Below are positions 47,635 through 59,600 of a DNA stretch of 64,000 nucleotides, piece by piece. The number at the start of each line of letters is the position of its first letter. The stretch's first letter is position 1. The notes beneath the pieces were generated by a model that had not been told where the DNA came from, did not search any database, and saw only the letters and a program-made list of their open reading frames with translations. This DNA comes from Phanerodontia chrysosporium (taxonomy: Eukaryota; Basidiomycota; Agaricomycetes; Polyporales; Phanerochaetaceae): assembly GCA_001910725.1 (NCBI GenBank), contig MJGA01000005.1, forward strand, positions 434,001 through 498,000, written 5' to 3'. Position numbers and translations under genes: made by a program.

Positions 47635-49061
47635 ATGCTTTTCCGCAACTTCACTCGTGTCTCGCGCCTCTCCAGGGGTTTCGCTACCCATGCCAAGTCG
47701 ACTCCGGCTCCTTCGCTCCCAGCGACGCTTCACCTGAAGACCGGCCAGTCATTCCATGGACGGTCATTCGGTGCTCCAAAGAGCATTTTTGGAGAGACCG
47801 TTTTTTCAACCTCCATCACATCCTGTAAGCGATTCTTGCCAACGAAACCCGCGCTGTGTGCTGACCCTCGAGACAGACACTGAGTCAATGACCGATCCTT
47901 CATACCGTGGCCAAATCCTCGTGTTCACTACCCCTCTCATTGGCAACTATGGTGTACCCAACAACAAAACCCCTATCGACAGCAAGGATGTCGGGGTCTA
48001 CCTCGAATCAGAGCGCATCCAGTGCTCGGCCGTAGTTGTCGCGGACGTCGCCGAAAAGTACTCACACTACTTGGCTGTGGAGTCCCTCTCCCAGTGGTGT
48101 GAGCGCCATGGTGTCCCAGGCATCACTGGTGTCGACACTCGCGCTATCACCACTCTTCTCCGCGATCAGGGTACCACTCTCGGTCGTCTCGCGATTGGCG
48201 CCGATGCATCAAAGCCTGCTCCTGCTGCTCATGAGTACTGGGACCCGACCACCGAAAACCTCGTCGACCAAGTTTCCACGAAGACACCCTACGTGCTGAA
48301 TCCCACCGGCGATGTCAAGATCGCCGTGCTGGACTTTGGCGCGAAGGCGAACATTCTCCGCTCCCTTGTTCGCCGCGGTGCTTCGGTCACCGTCCTCCCC
48401 TGGAACTTCGACTTCAACAAGATTCGCGACGAATACGATGGTCTCTTCCTCTCGAACGGTCCCGGCGATCCGAACCACTGCATGGAGGCTGCTATGCATC
48501 TCCGCAAGACGCTCAACGAGTGGACCAAGCCCGTCTTCGGTATTTGCATGGGTCATCAGGTCATCGGTATCGCTGCTGGCCTTGACGCGTACCGGATGAC
48601 TTTCGGCAACCGTGGCCACAACCAGCCTGTCCTTGCCCTCGCATCGTCGGCTCAATCAAGGCTGGTCGTGTCTATGTCACCAGGTAAGCCTCATCGTCAT
48701 TCTATGATCTGGTATATGGTGACTGATGCCATCCCACAGTCAAAACCATCAATACGCACTCAAGCTCCAGGACCCCTTCCCTGCCGGCTGGGAGCCATTC
48801 TTTATCAACTGCAACGACTCCTCCGTCGAGGGCATCAAGTCCACCGCTGACTCTGGCAAGAAGGTCTGGGGCGTGCAATTCCACCCTGAGAGTGCAGGTG
48901 GCCCGCTCGATACCATTGAGATGTTCACCGACTTCCTCGCCGAATGCCGCGCGGTAAAGCTGCAGGCGGGTGTCCCCAAGCACGACGTCATGGGCGCTGC
49001 GAAAGTAGAGCCCGCGTTCACCCAGCCGCAGGCTGCGCAGCCCATCGCTGCGACAGCTTGA
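47635..49061 (+). CDS. CPA1: Arginine-specific carbamoyl-phosphate synthase, small (glutaminase) subunit
   Basis: Exons 47635-47824, 47877-48683 and 48740-49061, about 439 residues. A mitochondrial presequence (MLFRNFTRVSRLSRGFATHA) precedes the CPSase small-chain N domain (ILVFTTPLIGNYGVP, GVDTRAITTLLRD) and a class I glutamine amidotransferase: FGICMGHQ with the nucleophile cysteine and FHPES with the histidine-glutamate pair. It hydrolyses glutamine to feed ammonia to the large subunit for arginine synthesis. The leader carries the attenuator-like uORF (47496-47620). One G is missing near 48648-48650; with it the sequence reads ASSGSIKAGRVYVTS, as in orthologues. Confidence 0.96.
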
Positions 49062-49463
49062 GGTTCGTTTTTTCGCTCTCGGACGTTTCTAAGTTAGATT
49101 ATTGTGGTGTAATTGTACGCTCTCTGAAATGCTATGTGCTTGCTTTCGCCTTTCTTACTCCATGTTTGACAACGCGACTGGGACATGCCCCGTGTTGAGA
49201 GATATGGGTCGTTGTAGTTTGTATGGATGCGGGTGTTTGCCTCTAACATTTCTTCGCCTAAACGAGAGGCTCCGAAGCGATCTACCGTCGTAAGCATCAC
49301 ATAGCACTAGATCAAGCCAGCGTGCGTGGTCAAGAGCAGTTCAGATAGTACGAGGTAGATTGTACACTAGATATTGCAGACAGTGAACTCGCCGGCGAGG
49401 CCCAAGAGGTGTGGAATTGTATGCTAAGTGGTGCGAATCACACGACGAGGCAATGGTCCTAGA
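49062..49463. other. Intergenic between convergent genes
   Basis: 3' flanks of CPA1 and the large minus-strand gene. Nothing else seen. Confidence 0.6.
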
Positions 49464-52400
49464 TCACTCGACGAACATCTCCTTCTTCTGTAGGCCCGCC
49501 CGTCGATGCTTAGGAATGTGCGACAGGGTTTCCTCGTCCGATCCCGAATCCGAGCTTGAATCGGACGCGATGTTGGCGAGGTCGCCGTACATGCTCGTGC
49601 GACGGTCGTCGGCGGTCGCGGTAGACTGACGCCGCTGTGAGGGCAGCGGGACCGACGACACGGGCGAGCGCGGCGAGAAGAGTTCCTGGCTCGCAATGTC
49701 GGACAACCTGCGGAACTGCGGCTTGAAGGCTAGAGGGCGCTTGAACTTGCTTGGGGACTGCGACTGCGACTGCGAGCTGCCAGGCATAGGCTGGGACGAA
49801 TGGTGAGGCGTCGCATTCAGGTTTTGGCTGTCGCTCGGCGTGAAGAGCGGTTGGGAGCGACTCGGGACTTTAACGGTGGGCGTGTCGTCCTCCATGTCTC
49901 GAGTCTCGTCTTCATCGCCGCCAACTGCCTCTTCCTCGCGTGGATTCAAATTTGAGTCGTCGCCAACTTCGCTACTCGAACGTAACTCGTCGACCATCGA
50001 CGTATCGGCCTCCGGGAAGCTAGAGGCCTGGCTCAGAGCAGTCCATTTCGCTGTCGAGACGCCGGGCGAACTGAGCGGGACTTCAGCATTGGCTGCCTGG
50101 GTCTTCATTGCGGCTGACGCAGTGTCCTGGGGACGAGTGGTCTGCGTCGACAAAGGCTGGACCGCCGCTTCGACTGAGCCTGCAGATTTTCCGAGCGACT
50201 TCCTGGGGGCACCTGCCTTTTTCGCCTTTGCAGCGGCAGCCTTCTCAGCTTTCAGGCGTGCCTTTTCCTCAGCAGCAGCTTTCTTCTCGATGGCTTTCCT
50301 CTGCTTCTCCGCCTCCCTCTCCTCAGCCTTCCGCTTCTTTTCTGCCTCCTTCTCTGCTGCGATCTTTGCCTTCTCTTCTGCGGTCTTCGTCGGTGGCCTT
50401 CCGCGCCGTTTTGCTACCGGAGGTTCGGGCGCCGGCGCGGGAGCTAGAGGTGGAGTAGGTGACGTTGGCTGGGTAGTGGGTTCCTGCGGTGCCTTGCGGG
50501 ACGAGCGACGGACAGGTGCATCGTCTGTCTGTAATGACTCTTCCTCAGGAATAGGCGCGGGAGGAGCAGTTTCAGCGCGTTGGCCAAGAGCCTCGGGCTG
50601 TCTGCTTGCAGCTCGGGACGACCTACGTACGGGTTGAGACGCGGACGGGGCACCGGATGCTGGGAGATTGCCATATCGATCCTTCATACGCTTTGCCCGC
50701 CCCGGCTTCAGCGGTGACATTGGTGGCGTGGCAGCTCTCTCCGGAGCGTCAGCCTCGTCGAGCTCGATAGGATCTTCGAGTTCGATGTCCGATTGTTTCT
50801 CGAAGTCTTCGGACGGCTCAATAGGGTCCTCTTGATCGTACTCGGGACCAATAACCGTACTGTCCTTTGGTGCAGGATCTAGAGACGCAGACTCCATCTT
50901 CCGCTGCCCGTCCCCTTGTGGCATTTCTGTAGCACCTTCCTTGTCGTGCCCGGCTTCCGGTTCTGCGGCAGCATGCGTCTCCTCGGGCTGCTCCTTGCGC
51001 TCATCAGCAATCTCGGGCCCCACCAGTTGTGTTCCCTCGTTCGCATCCTGTTCTGCCGGCTCAGCTTCCGCAGCTTCGACGACGTCCGATGTTGGGGCAA
51101 CCGCGTCCTCCTCTGCGTCCGATTCTTCAGCATGTCCTGGACGCGAAATCTCCGCACTCTGAGGCGCCTCTTCTTGGGCTTTCTCTGGATCATCGTCTTC
51201 GAGCTTCACACCTACGGTGGGCGACAGGAGCACACCAGAATCAGGCTCTGCAGCTGCAACAAGTGCAGGAGACTCAACTGAGTTCTGCGGCAACTTCTGT
51301 GTCAGATCACTACGCTAGTTCCGTAGCGAGACACTCACCAGACCATCCTCCCCCTCGTTCTCCTCGTTCACGGGACTGACTGGTGTTTGAGACTCACCCT
51401 CCTTCTCCGCAGCGACGACTTCGTCGTCATCCAGTGGCTCCTCGTCCGACGATGAAGGGGCGTGTCGCTCAAAGCGCTTGGACATACGCCGGTAAGCCTG
51501 CTCCTGCTTCTCCTCTGCCTCCGAGGCCAATTCCTTGTCCTCATCGTCTTCGCTGTCAGACTTCTCCTCTTCGCTAGAGTCGGAGGGTAGCAAGGACAAG
51601 ATGCTCTTGCGAGGCACCGGCCCGCGTAGGAGAGCTTCGACGTCCATTTCGCTCAGATTAGCAGAGTTTGTGACCGAGTTGAGCTGCGAGATCGGCGTTT
51701 TGGCCTCTGAGACGTTGCAAGCCGCACTCGCTTCCACCTCTTCTGCGTCATCGTCCTCGTCGCTCTCATCACTGCTGCCTTCGTCGTGGCCTTGTATCGG
51801 CACTTCTGAGAACTGTGTTCCAGCAGAGATGACACCAGACAGACGACGGGTAGGTTCGGGAGGAGCAGAAACATGGGAAGCGGAAGTTTCGCCGGCAGTC
51901 TTTCCGTTCGCAGGTGCAGAACTTGCGGGCGTCGCCGAAGACTGCGGTACGGCAGCCGACGCTCTCTCGTGAGCCCTCGAAATAGCAACACTGATGGACG
52001 TATCGTCGGGGTCAGCTACTGGGACTTCCTGCTGAACGTCCGAAGAGACACTGGTCTCCGTAATATCTGCGGGACCCCAAGAGGTGCTAAGCCTGGACTT
52101 CGCTGGCTGCTTGCGGGCAACAGATGTCGCTTTCACCGTCGCCTTCTTTGGTACAGAAGCACTGACCGGATTGCTCTTGGGTACTTCCGCGGGTGTCTGG
52201 GGATCGACGTGACCAGGGGCCGCCGTGCCATTGGCCTTATTCTTCGTGAGAACGATAGAGATGGCGGCGAAAATGTCGTTGTCAAGATGGGCCACATCCT
52301 CGGGCGAGGGCTTCTCCTTGGTTTTCTTGGATCTCTTCGACTTGGGCTCGGGAGCTGTCAACCTTCGTTCAATAATCACCGCTTAAATACACGTAACATT

Positions 52401-53855
52401 ATCGTGCCAACGGACCTGCAGGGCCCTCAACCTCTTTGCTTGATGCTGCGTTCTGGTCGTGCGCTGCATCGGTGCCCTGTGTACTCTTAGCCGCGTCTCC
52501 TGGTTATAGCGCATCAGAATGTCACGTCCACGAAGCCCCGACAAGTTCACCTTTCGCCTCAGCTTTGTTTGCCTTCGACTTCTTTTTCTTTGGCTTCTCA
52601 GACGTCTCCGTGTTCGTGACAGCAGTGGCCGGTGTTGGAAGACTAGGACCAGCAGAAGCCTTTTTCTTCGAACTCTTTGCGGGAGCAGGATTAGTCTCCA
52701 GAGGAACACTTTCAGTGGCGTCAAGTGCGGTCGATTGTCCCTCGCTGGCGGTAGCCGCGTCCTTCCCCTTCTTCTTGGTCTTCGCAGGAGCTTCAAAAGC
52801 CCCCACCGTACGCGGAGCTGGCGCGGCAAGGGCTGATTGCTCAGTCTGCGACTCCTTGGGCTTCTTCTTCGATTTCTTTGCCAGAGGTTGGTCAGTCTCT
52901 TCAGTCTCTTCCGCTCGTCGCTTCTTGCTCTTCTGCGGGGCCTCTTGAGCAGGTGCTTCGGAAGCCTGAGCGGTCTGTGCAGAACGCTGCTTGTCGACAC
53001 TGGCCTTCTTTTTCGCCACCTTCTCTGCTGATTGAGTTGTTGGCCTTGCTTCAGGAGAAACTGGGCGAGAGGGCTCAGTTGAATCGACAACAAAGGGCCC
53101 AGATGGTTTCTGCGTGCTCGAGGCCTCCACGACTGTATCTGGCACATTGGAAGAGAGATCTGCGACGGAACCCGATGACATCTCTCGAGCCTTGTGCTTC
53201 TTCTTCCTCTTCTTTAGGGGAGGAGGTACCTCTGAGGCAGCTGGCACGTCTGGAACCGATGGTTGAGGAAGGCTCGACTTCTGCCCTTTGCGCGGAGATG
53301 AAGTCGTAGACCTGCCTTCCTCGACCTCTACCTCGGCAGCATCAAGTCTCCTCGATGATGGACCAGGCGTGGCTTGTCCCGTCGCCAAGCCAGGAGCTGT
53401 GTTTCCTGACCTTGCTCGAGCGTCAGTGGTGGGGGCGGTTTGAGCTCGACGTGAAGATTCGCTTCCTACACGAATGACGACGTGCAGGTTGGGGATAGTG
53501 CGTGACAATGCTCGGAAAGCATCATAGTCGTCCTCTATGTCGTGCAGATGGTTAGGCATTCCGCATTCGACTATGCGGAGACTCACCATCCTCCAGATCG
53601 ACTTCTTTGCCGTCTCGCAGTTGCACTAGACTCAACTGTTGACTGGCATCGAGACCCAACTTCTTTCTGACGAGAGCCTTGACCTCAGAGAACGTCTGAT
53701 CTAGTGCCCGCACGCAAGGGTGAGCTCGGCGGGGCCGTTTGCGGGAGAGAAAGCTTGCCTCTGAGAACACGGTCAAAGGTCCTGTTTTGCGGTGCAGAGA
53801 AGGTCACCACCGTCAGTGGTTGTTCATCTTCGCGCTTGCGTTTCTTGCCCTCCAT
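49464..53855 (-). CDS. Large disordered protein with a ubiquitin-like N-terminal domain, possibly Net1/Dnt1-like
   Basis: Exons 53771-53855, 53587-53700, 52551-53534, 52416-52499, 51339-52354 and 49464-51296, 1371 residues, all phases consistent. Residues 1-100 form the only folded part: MEGKKRKRE, then TFSEVKALVRKKLGLD, LVQLRDGKEVDLED and LHVVIRVG, an alpha/beta pattern like the N-terminal domain of the nucleolar Cdc14 anchors Net1 and Dnt1. The rest is low complexity: many KKKK/KKRK signals, Ser/Asp acid patches (SDSSEEEKSDSEDDED), an Ala/Lys/Glu helix around 980-1050, and a C-terminal FKRPLAFKPQFRRLSDIA block. Composition fits a nucleolar or chromatin protein. The homology proposal is weak and based on pattern only. 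Confidence 0.75.
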
Positions 53856-54453
53856 CCTCAAGCCACGTTCGGCGGCACAGAAGGCAACGAACGCGTGAAC
53901 GTCGCGGTCAGGCTTTTGCGGTCGGAGACTTCACGAAAGCGGAGAGGGACAGGAGCAAGCGCCCGCGAGACGCCCTTCGGAATAGCATGGGCGCCAGGGC
54001 GTTCACGAGTAACCTCCATCCTCTCTGCAGTCGACATGGCCGGGGCACACCGTCAGTCCAGTACCTTGCGTAGCAGCGTCGGAATATGCTAAAGCGCGTT
54101 GCAACGCAGCATCTGGCTCAGGGTTCCACCCTCATCTCCCCGGATTCAAGTACAAGCTCTTGTCCACCACGTTGGGTGCGACGATGTGGTTCTTCATCTT
54201 CTACCGTGCAAGGTGTGTGTCCTGTCATCTTCTCACGCAACTCATACTCATAACGTGTGCAGGAAAGATGGTGCCAAGCTTCTGGTACATACTCACTTGC
54301 CATCTTTCACCCATTATCTGACCTCGCTGCATAGGGTGGTCATCCCTGGGAAGCGCACGGACACGGTCACGGCGAGCACGACGCACATGGCGAGCACCAC
54401 TGAGCCCTCTGTCCATAGACAAATACAATTCTCTTGCTCTGCAACATATTGCC
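53856..54453. other. Intergenic, no gene seen
   Basis: Between two minus-strand genes; holds the promoter of the large gene and the 3' flank of METTL16. Open frames here lack motifs. Confidence 0.5.
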
Positions 54454-56325
54454 CTATCGCATATCGACGTCCGGATCCATTGCCAGAGTGCCCAACTTCC
54501 TCGAAACATGGGCCACAAAGCTCTCGAATAGCCCGCGATCCCTCCCTTGGACCCAGTCAAACTCTATCGTGACTGCTCTGCTTTCGGAACCACCTCGCGT
54601 CGCGCTCGTATTTTGGGTGCACTGTACACGGCTGACAAGGGTTACTTGACCCGGTCCGTAATCAGTTGCAGAATCGACCGCCTTGAGCTTCCGCCTTCTA
54701 GCCGCACGCGACCAAGTATCTCCAATAGCCTTTACTAAGATATTGCCTCTGTCTTCGGCCTCGTGCGTAACTGAAACACCGTCAATACTCATCAGCACCT
54801 TGAGTAACCTCTGTTCTGCGTCCTGGCTGGTCTGGAACTGTGTGTATGGTTGTCGAAGAGTGTTCTTGGGTGGCATGATATTTTGCAGGGTACGGTTGGG
54901 TATTCGCGCTAGAGACTGATGCAGATGCTCAGTTGCTCAGCGTAGATCTCTCCTATTTGAGAGCAATGCGTACATCGGGTAGGTGTACATCGCCGTAAGA
55001 CCAGGCGACTGCCCAGCGCCGAGTCTTGCCTTGTATGAACTCAGTCACAGCATAGTTCTCGATCTGTAAATTGGCGAACGGTGAGATCTATCACAACCAC
55101 GTTGGGCATGCTGCCAGGAGTCCGGGACTAACCTTCGCAAACTTGAGGTGTTGCACAATATACGTGAGCGATGACATCTTCCCGAGCATCGATGTATACC
55201 ACCTAATACGTCAGTCGCAATTGGCGGATCAGAGTCTTGCACCGTAAACTCACTGGCAGTGATCCCTCAGTTGCAGGCTCTCCTCCAACATTCTCTTGAC
55301 GAACGCAACTTCCCCACCAGTGGTAATCATCTCGGTCTCTGCGCCCGTGCAGGCGCCGCTGGGTCCGAGCTCTTTCGCTTCTGCGGAGTTGAGCACCTCC
55401 TCCCTGCTGCCATAGAATGGCGGATTACACATTGTGAAATCGATGCCTTGCTCATTTCTATTCCGCTCAGTAAATCTTCCAGACTAATGACCAAACAGCT
55501 TACTCGAAAATGGCGGTAGGGAAGATCTTGTCATCTGGTGCGACCTGCACTATCTTGATACGGTCGCTCAAGTTATTGCTTTGAATGTTCTTAAGAGCAC
55601 ACTCAGCCGATTTCTGGTCAATCTCTGCAGAGCAGATGAGTCGCAATCATGATATGTCGTTTCGGACGGATAGCATACCGGTTGCCCAGAATTTCCAAGT
55701 TGGGTTTGTTCTGCAGCCAAGTAGTGGATATATAGCAGATGCTCCAGTACCGCTGAGGCATGAATGAATACACCATACGCTCAAGGTAAAACGTTACTTG
55801 CATGTCGACACCGCGAATAACGCTCCGTATAGGTCTGACTTTGGCACAGGCCTTTTGTATGTCCTCAATCCAGAGAATATAGTTTAACCTTCATGAAAGA
55901 ATAGTTTCAGCTTGTCGGTCCATCGTTACGGATTAACTTACCTGTTCGGAACCTGTACCAAAGGATCGTTCAATTAGATTCACAAACATAGAAATGCTCG
56001 ACGCACAGGTGGACAAAGCCTGTCTGGCGGGAGGATAAGGGACAACCCAAAGTCACAAAATAACAGAGCCTGCGTAAGACATCTGTACTGCAGCATGTCC
56101 ATCTTGCTCGACGCAGGAGAACAAGAGGATAGTACCTTTGCGCAGCTTCATCGTGGAAGTCAATTCCAACACCACTTGAAGTTTTCTTCAGGCTACATGG
56201 GGCCAAATACATTAAATCCATGGAAATCGATGCTGTGTGAAGTCTTACAAGGGTTTGAGGTCTGGAAAACCATCCGCCAGCCGAGTGAAATCGGGAGGTG
56301 TCTGGTAGGGATTCCGTGAATGCAT
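54454..56325 (-). CDS. METTL16: RNA N6-adenosine methyltransferase, METTL16 family
   Basis: Eleven exons from 56249-56325 to 54454-54915, 442 residues with every phase consistent. The start MHSRNPYQTPPDF matches the conserved METTL16 N-terminus. RGVDIGTGAS is the SAM-binding motif, WATEID follows, and TMCNPPFYGS holds the NPPF catalytic tetrad near residue 180; VAFVKRMLEESLQL, MLGKM and FIQGKTRRWAVAWS complete the domain. METTL16 methylates U6 snRNA and a few structured mRNAs. Intron 55753-55801 is GC-AG (AT|GCAAGT), and one exon (55942-55952) is only 11 bases. It is divergent from the gelsolin-repeat gene over 296 bases. Confidence 0.95.
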
Positions 56326-56621
56326 TCGACCGGCACGAACCGCGAACGCGAGACACTATCAATAGGATATCACGTCAGTGAGCTTGATAATTATATGAGG
56401 AACCAAGTGGCACCTTGTTCCGGGTTGCTGTCGGCGAAGAAAGTATGTCGCGACTAGCGGAAGGCGACGTCACCGGTGCGAGGTGTACGGGGTCGTGACT
56501 GATGTGCACGCGACCGGGGTCACTTCCTGCTACCTCGCCCGTAGGGCATGTTCCCGTTGGACACTGATGTCTCGGTAGTCTTCCACTCGTCGAACTCGAC
56601 CACCTCACTTGCGCCGGCTAT

Positions 56622-59600
56622 ATGACAGACCGTGCAGAGGCCGCTGCTCGGCGGCGTACCGTCGAGGTCCCTGCCAAACCGGAAGCAGGCCTCGCGGAGT
56701 GGACAAGTAAGATCAAGGCCCTTCAGCGGCAGGTCGACGAAGACGAGGAAGCGGAGACCCGAAGGTTGGAGCAGGAGATTGCTGCATCCAGGGCTGCACG
56801 TCTGCGGAGGAGCACTGGGAGAGGAATGAGCACCGATCTGTGTATGTCTCCCGGTCTCCGTCTCTGATGCTGCAATTGATTCACAAATGAGATTCATTGT
56901 GTCGCAAACACAGCTAATACCGACGTCGTGAAGAACCTGAAGGACAACACGCCGAGCACTCCGCCAGCAGCATCTGACTCTCCGCGTAGCATTGTGGATA
57001 GGCAGCAGACTCAAGAAGACACGCTGCGGAAGCTCGTCGGAGAGAGTCAGGTCCGGAATGGAACCACCCCAGCTCGCTCATCCGCAGAACCTGTGTCTCT
57101 TGCCGCTTTCATTGGAGGACGTGCTTCAGGGCCCCGCCTTAATAGACATGCGCCGCAGCAGGACGCGCACGATCCGACTCAATTCGAGCAGCGCACCATC
57201 ACAACGCCGCATCCAGTATTCGGACGCGGAGGGGTCGCTCTAGCCGGACTGGCAACGAAAGGGAGACCAGTGATAGAGGCAGAATCGTCTACACCTAGAA
57301 CGACCAACCCTCCTTCACTTGCTAAGGAGCAGTTACCTTCGGCCCTGCCACGCGACGGATCCGTGGTGAAGGCTCGCCTCAGAGAGGTGGAGGTGCGCCG
57401 ATCTCCTAGCCCCGAGAAACGCGGATCGACACCCAGTAATGACTGGTTAGCATCGAGGCAACGAACGATGAGTACCCCCGGGCCATCTGCCAAGGCTGGG
57501 TCCCCTGTGCCGTCACCTGGCCCCAAGGCATCTCCTCGTCCACCCTCGTACAACCCAGTCGCCGGTGACTATCTTTCTGCGAAGCCAAGCCCAAACACTG
57601 GCCGCCAGACGCCATCGACGTCTGTACCACAGAGTACGCCATCACGGACAACTTCAGGGTCCCCGCTACCAAAAGCCCCTGCTCAGTCTTCTCCTTCCCT
57701 ATCTTCCCCCAAGTCTCCTGTATCCAATACATTCGGCCTGGCTAAACCCATTCAGCCGACACCCAAAAAATCTTCGCAGGGCCCACAGGTTCCATTCGGG
57801 CAGAGCGCTTCGACCACTTTCCTGAAGCCTCCCCCTCCTAAAGAGCCTACACCGAGTATCAGTCGACTACAAGGGCGTGGCTTTGTTGCCAACATGGTCA
57901 AGGCCACTAGCCAACTTGACGGATCCTCGAAGAGTAGCCCTTCGCCTTCGAGCACGACCACTGCAGAGAAACCGAGGGAGCCGCCTCGCAAGGCATCTGT
58001 CCTAGACAGATGGCAGGTCAATGGTAACACTCCAGCCCCCATCATTGCGCCGAAACCCATCCCACTACGGAAGACCCGCACAATTGAACCTTCCTCTCCC
58101 GTGTCGACGTCGCCTATCCCTACGCCTTTCAATCCTTCAGCGTCGGGAGGCCCAAAGCGCGAGATAACTGAGAAATCGCTCAAGCCTAGGGCTTCTCTAC
58201 CATCCATGGCGCAGGCCGCTGTCGCTGACAAGGTTCCTCGACCTACCTCTGCGAAGAATGAACTTCCAAGCCAGACTCCGTCGACATCGCAGAAGCGAGC
58301 TCTCGGCTCATCAATGACCATGATTTCTTACATCAAGCCTTTGAAGACCGGAGACAGTCCGCCCACGAACGCTCCGCCATCCCGCCCATCGTCTAGGACC
58401 GCTCGCAGTAGACCATCGACCCCTGATGCTGACGAGTTCGGTAATCGCAGACGTTCTCAGTCGCAATCGAGGCCAAAGAGCGCGATTGGAATGGTGCAGG
58501 ATAAATCTTCTGGTTCACCGGCCGGGGCTACTGGCGGGAAACCCCTCAGCCACGTACGTACATTCTGGTGACATGTTGGACATACTTGTGATCTACTCTT
58601 GGATTTCATACCATGCTTAATTCTACTCGGAAGTGACGGAAGCTAATATGTTCTGAATGCCAGCCCACAAAGGATCGAGCGCGTAAGCCTCGCAAAGCGA
58701 AGACCACCTTCCCTGCTACGAGCGGTCTACTTCCTAAAGCAGCAGTCGCTGCAGACAAACTACTGGACAGGAAGCTTTCTTCGTCGCCTTCAGGTACCAG
58801 AGGTTTGGCTCCCGCGAGGGAGAGCGCAGTATTACCGGTGCATTCGGGTGCAATACGCTCCTCGACGCCTCGCGCGTCTGATTCCACCGCTGCAACCCAA
58901 CACCGAGACACGACGCCCAGTCCGCCAACCACAAACGCCAGTCGACGTGTCTACTTCCCCCTCGATGTCACACCGGTTACCATTCCTCAAGAACATGAGA
59001 AGTCCCCAAAGTCCCCTGCTCCCATTACACCTTTGCGACATAGTCGAATCCCAAGTACGGGGAATAGAGCTACGGTGATGGATGTCGCACAGGCGCTCAG
59101 CCAGTACGAAACACATGCTCGAAAATCAAGCATCGACGATACTACTCCCTCTCCATCAATTTTGGAACAGGGATCGAAAGCTGATGACTCGAGAGACGAG
59201 GCAGAAGCGATGCCGAAACTCAATGCCAAGTCCATGATCACGAACTGGGGCAGTGAGAACGTTGCCTCTAGCCCTGTCTCGCCGGTTTCCCTAGAACGGA
59301 GGAAGTCAAGCTACGAAAAGTACTCAGCGTTCACCTTACCTCCGCTGCTCGAAGAGAAGACGCCTGCTTCATCACCGGCAAATACACTCGGCCGTCACGC
59401 AGTACCTCCAGCAAATCCTGAGGAGAGGCATATACCTGTCAACGTCAAGCCGCTGGAACGGTCGGAGGTCTCGATTCCCGCTTCGCCTGACTTGGAGGCG
59501 CCGGAGTCTCTTCCACCGGTCCCAGCTTCAGATCCGGAATCGCGACCACAGCCAGATGGCCCCAGGGAGACGCAGGAAATCGCGCCTGCTGCAGTGGTGG

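Noticed and set aside
49840..50637. 265-codon plus-strand open frame rich in Phe and Ser
   Set aside because: Antisense of the Lys/Glu/Ala-rich part of the large minus-strand protein; this composition arises automatically.
53700..53771. Apparent frameshift in the first exon of the large minus-strand gene
   Set aside because: A normal 71-base GT-AG intron joins TFD to HQTFSEVKAL in frame, so no deletion is needed.
55457..55504. Apparent missing A before the NPPF motif of METTL16
   Set aside because: Re-reading the donor as GA|GTAAGC gives the correct phase; the gene has no frameshift.
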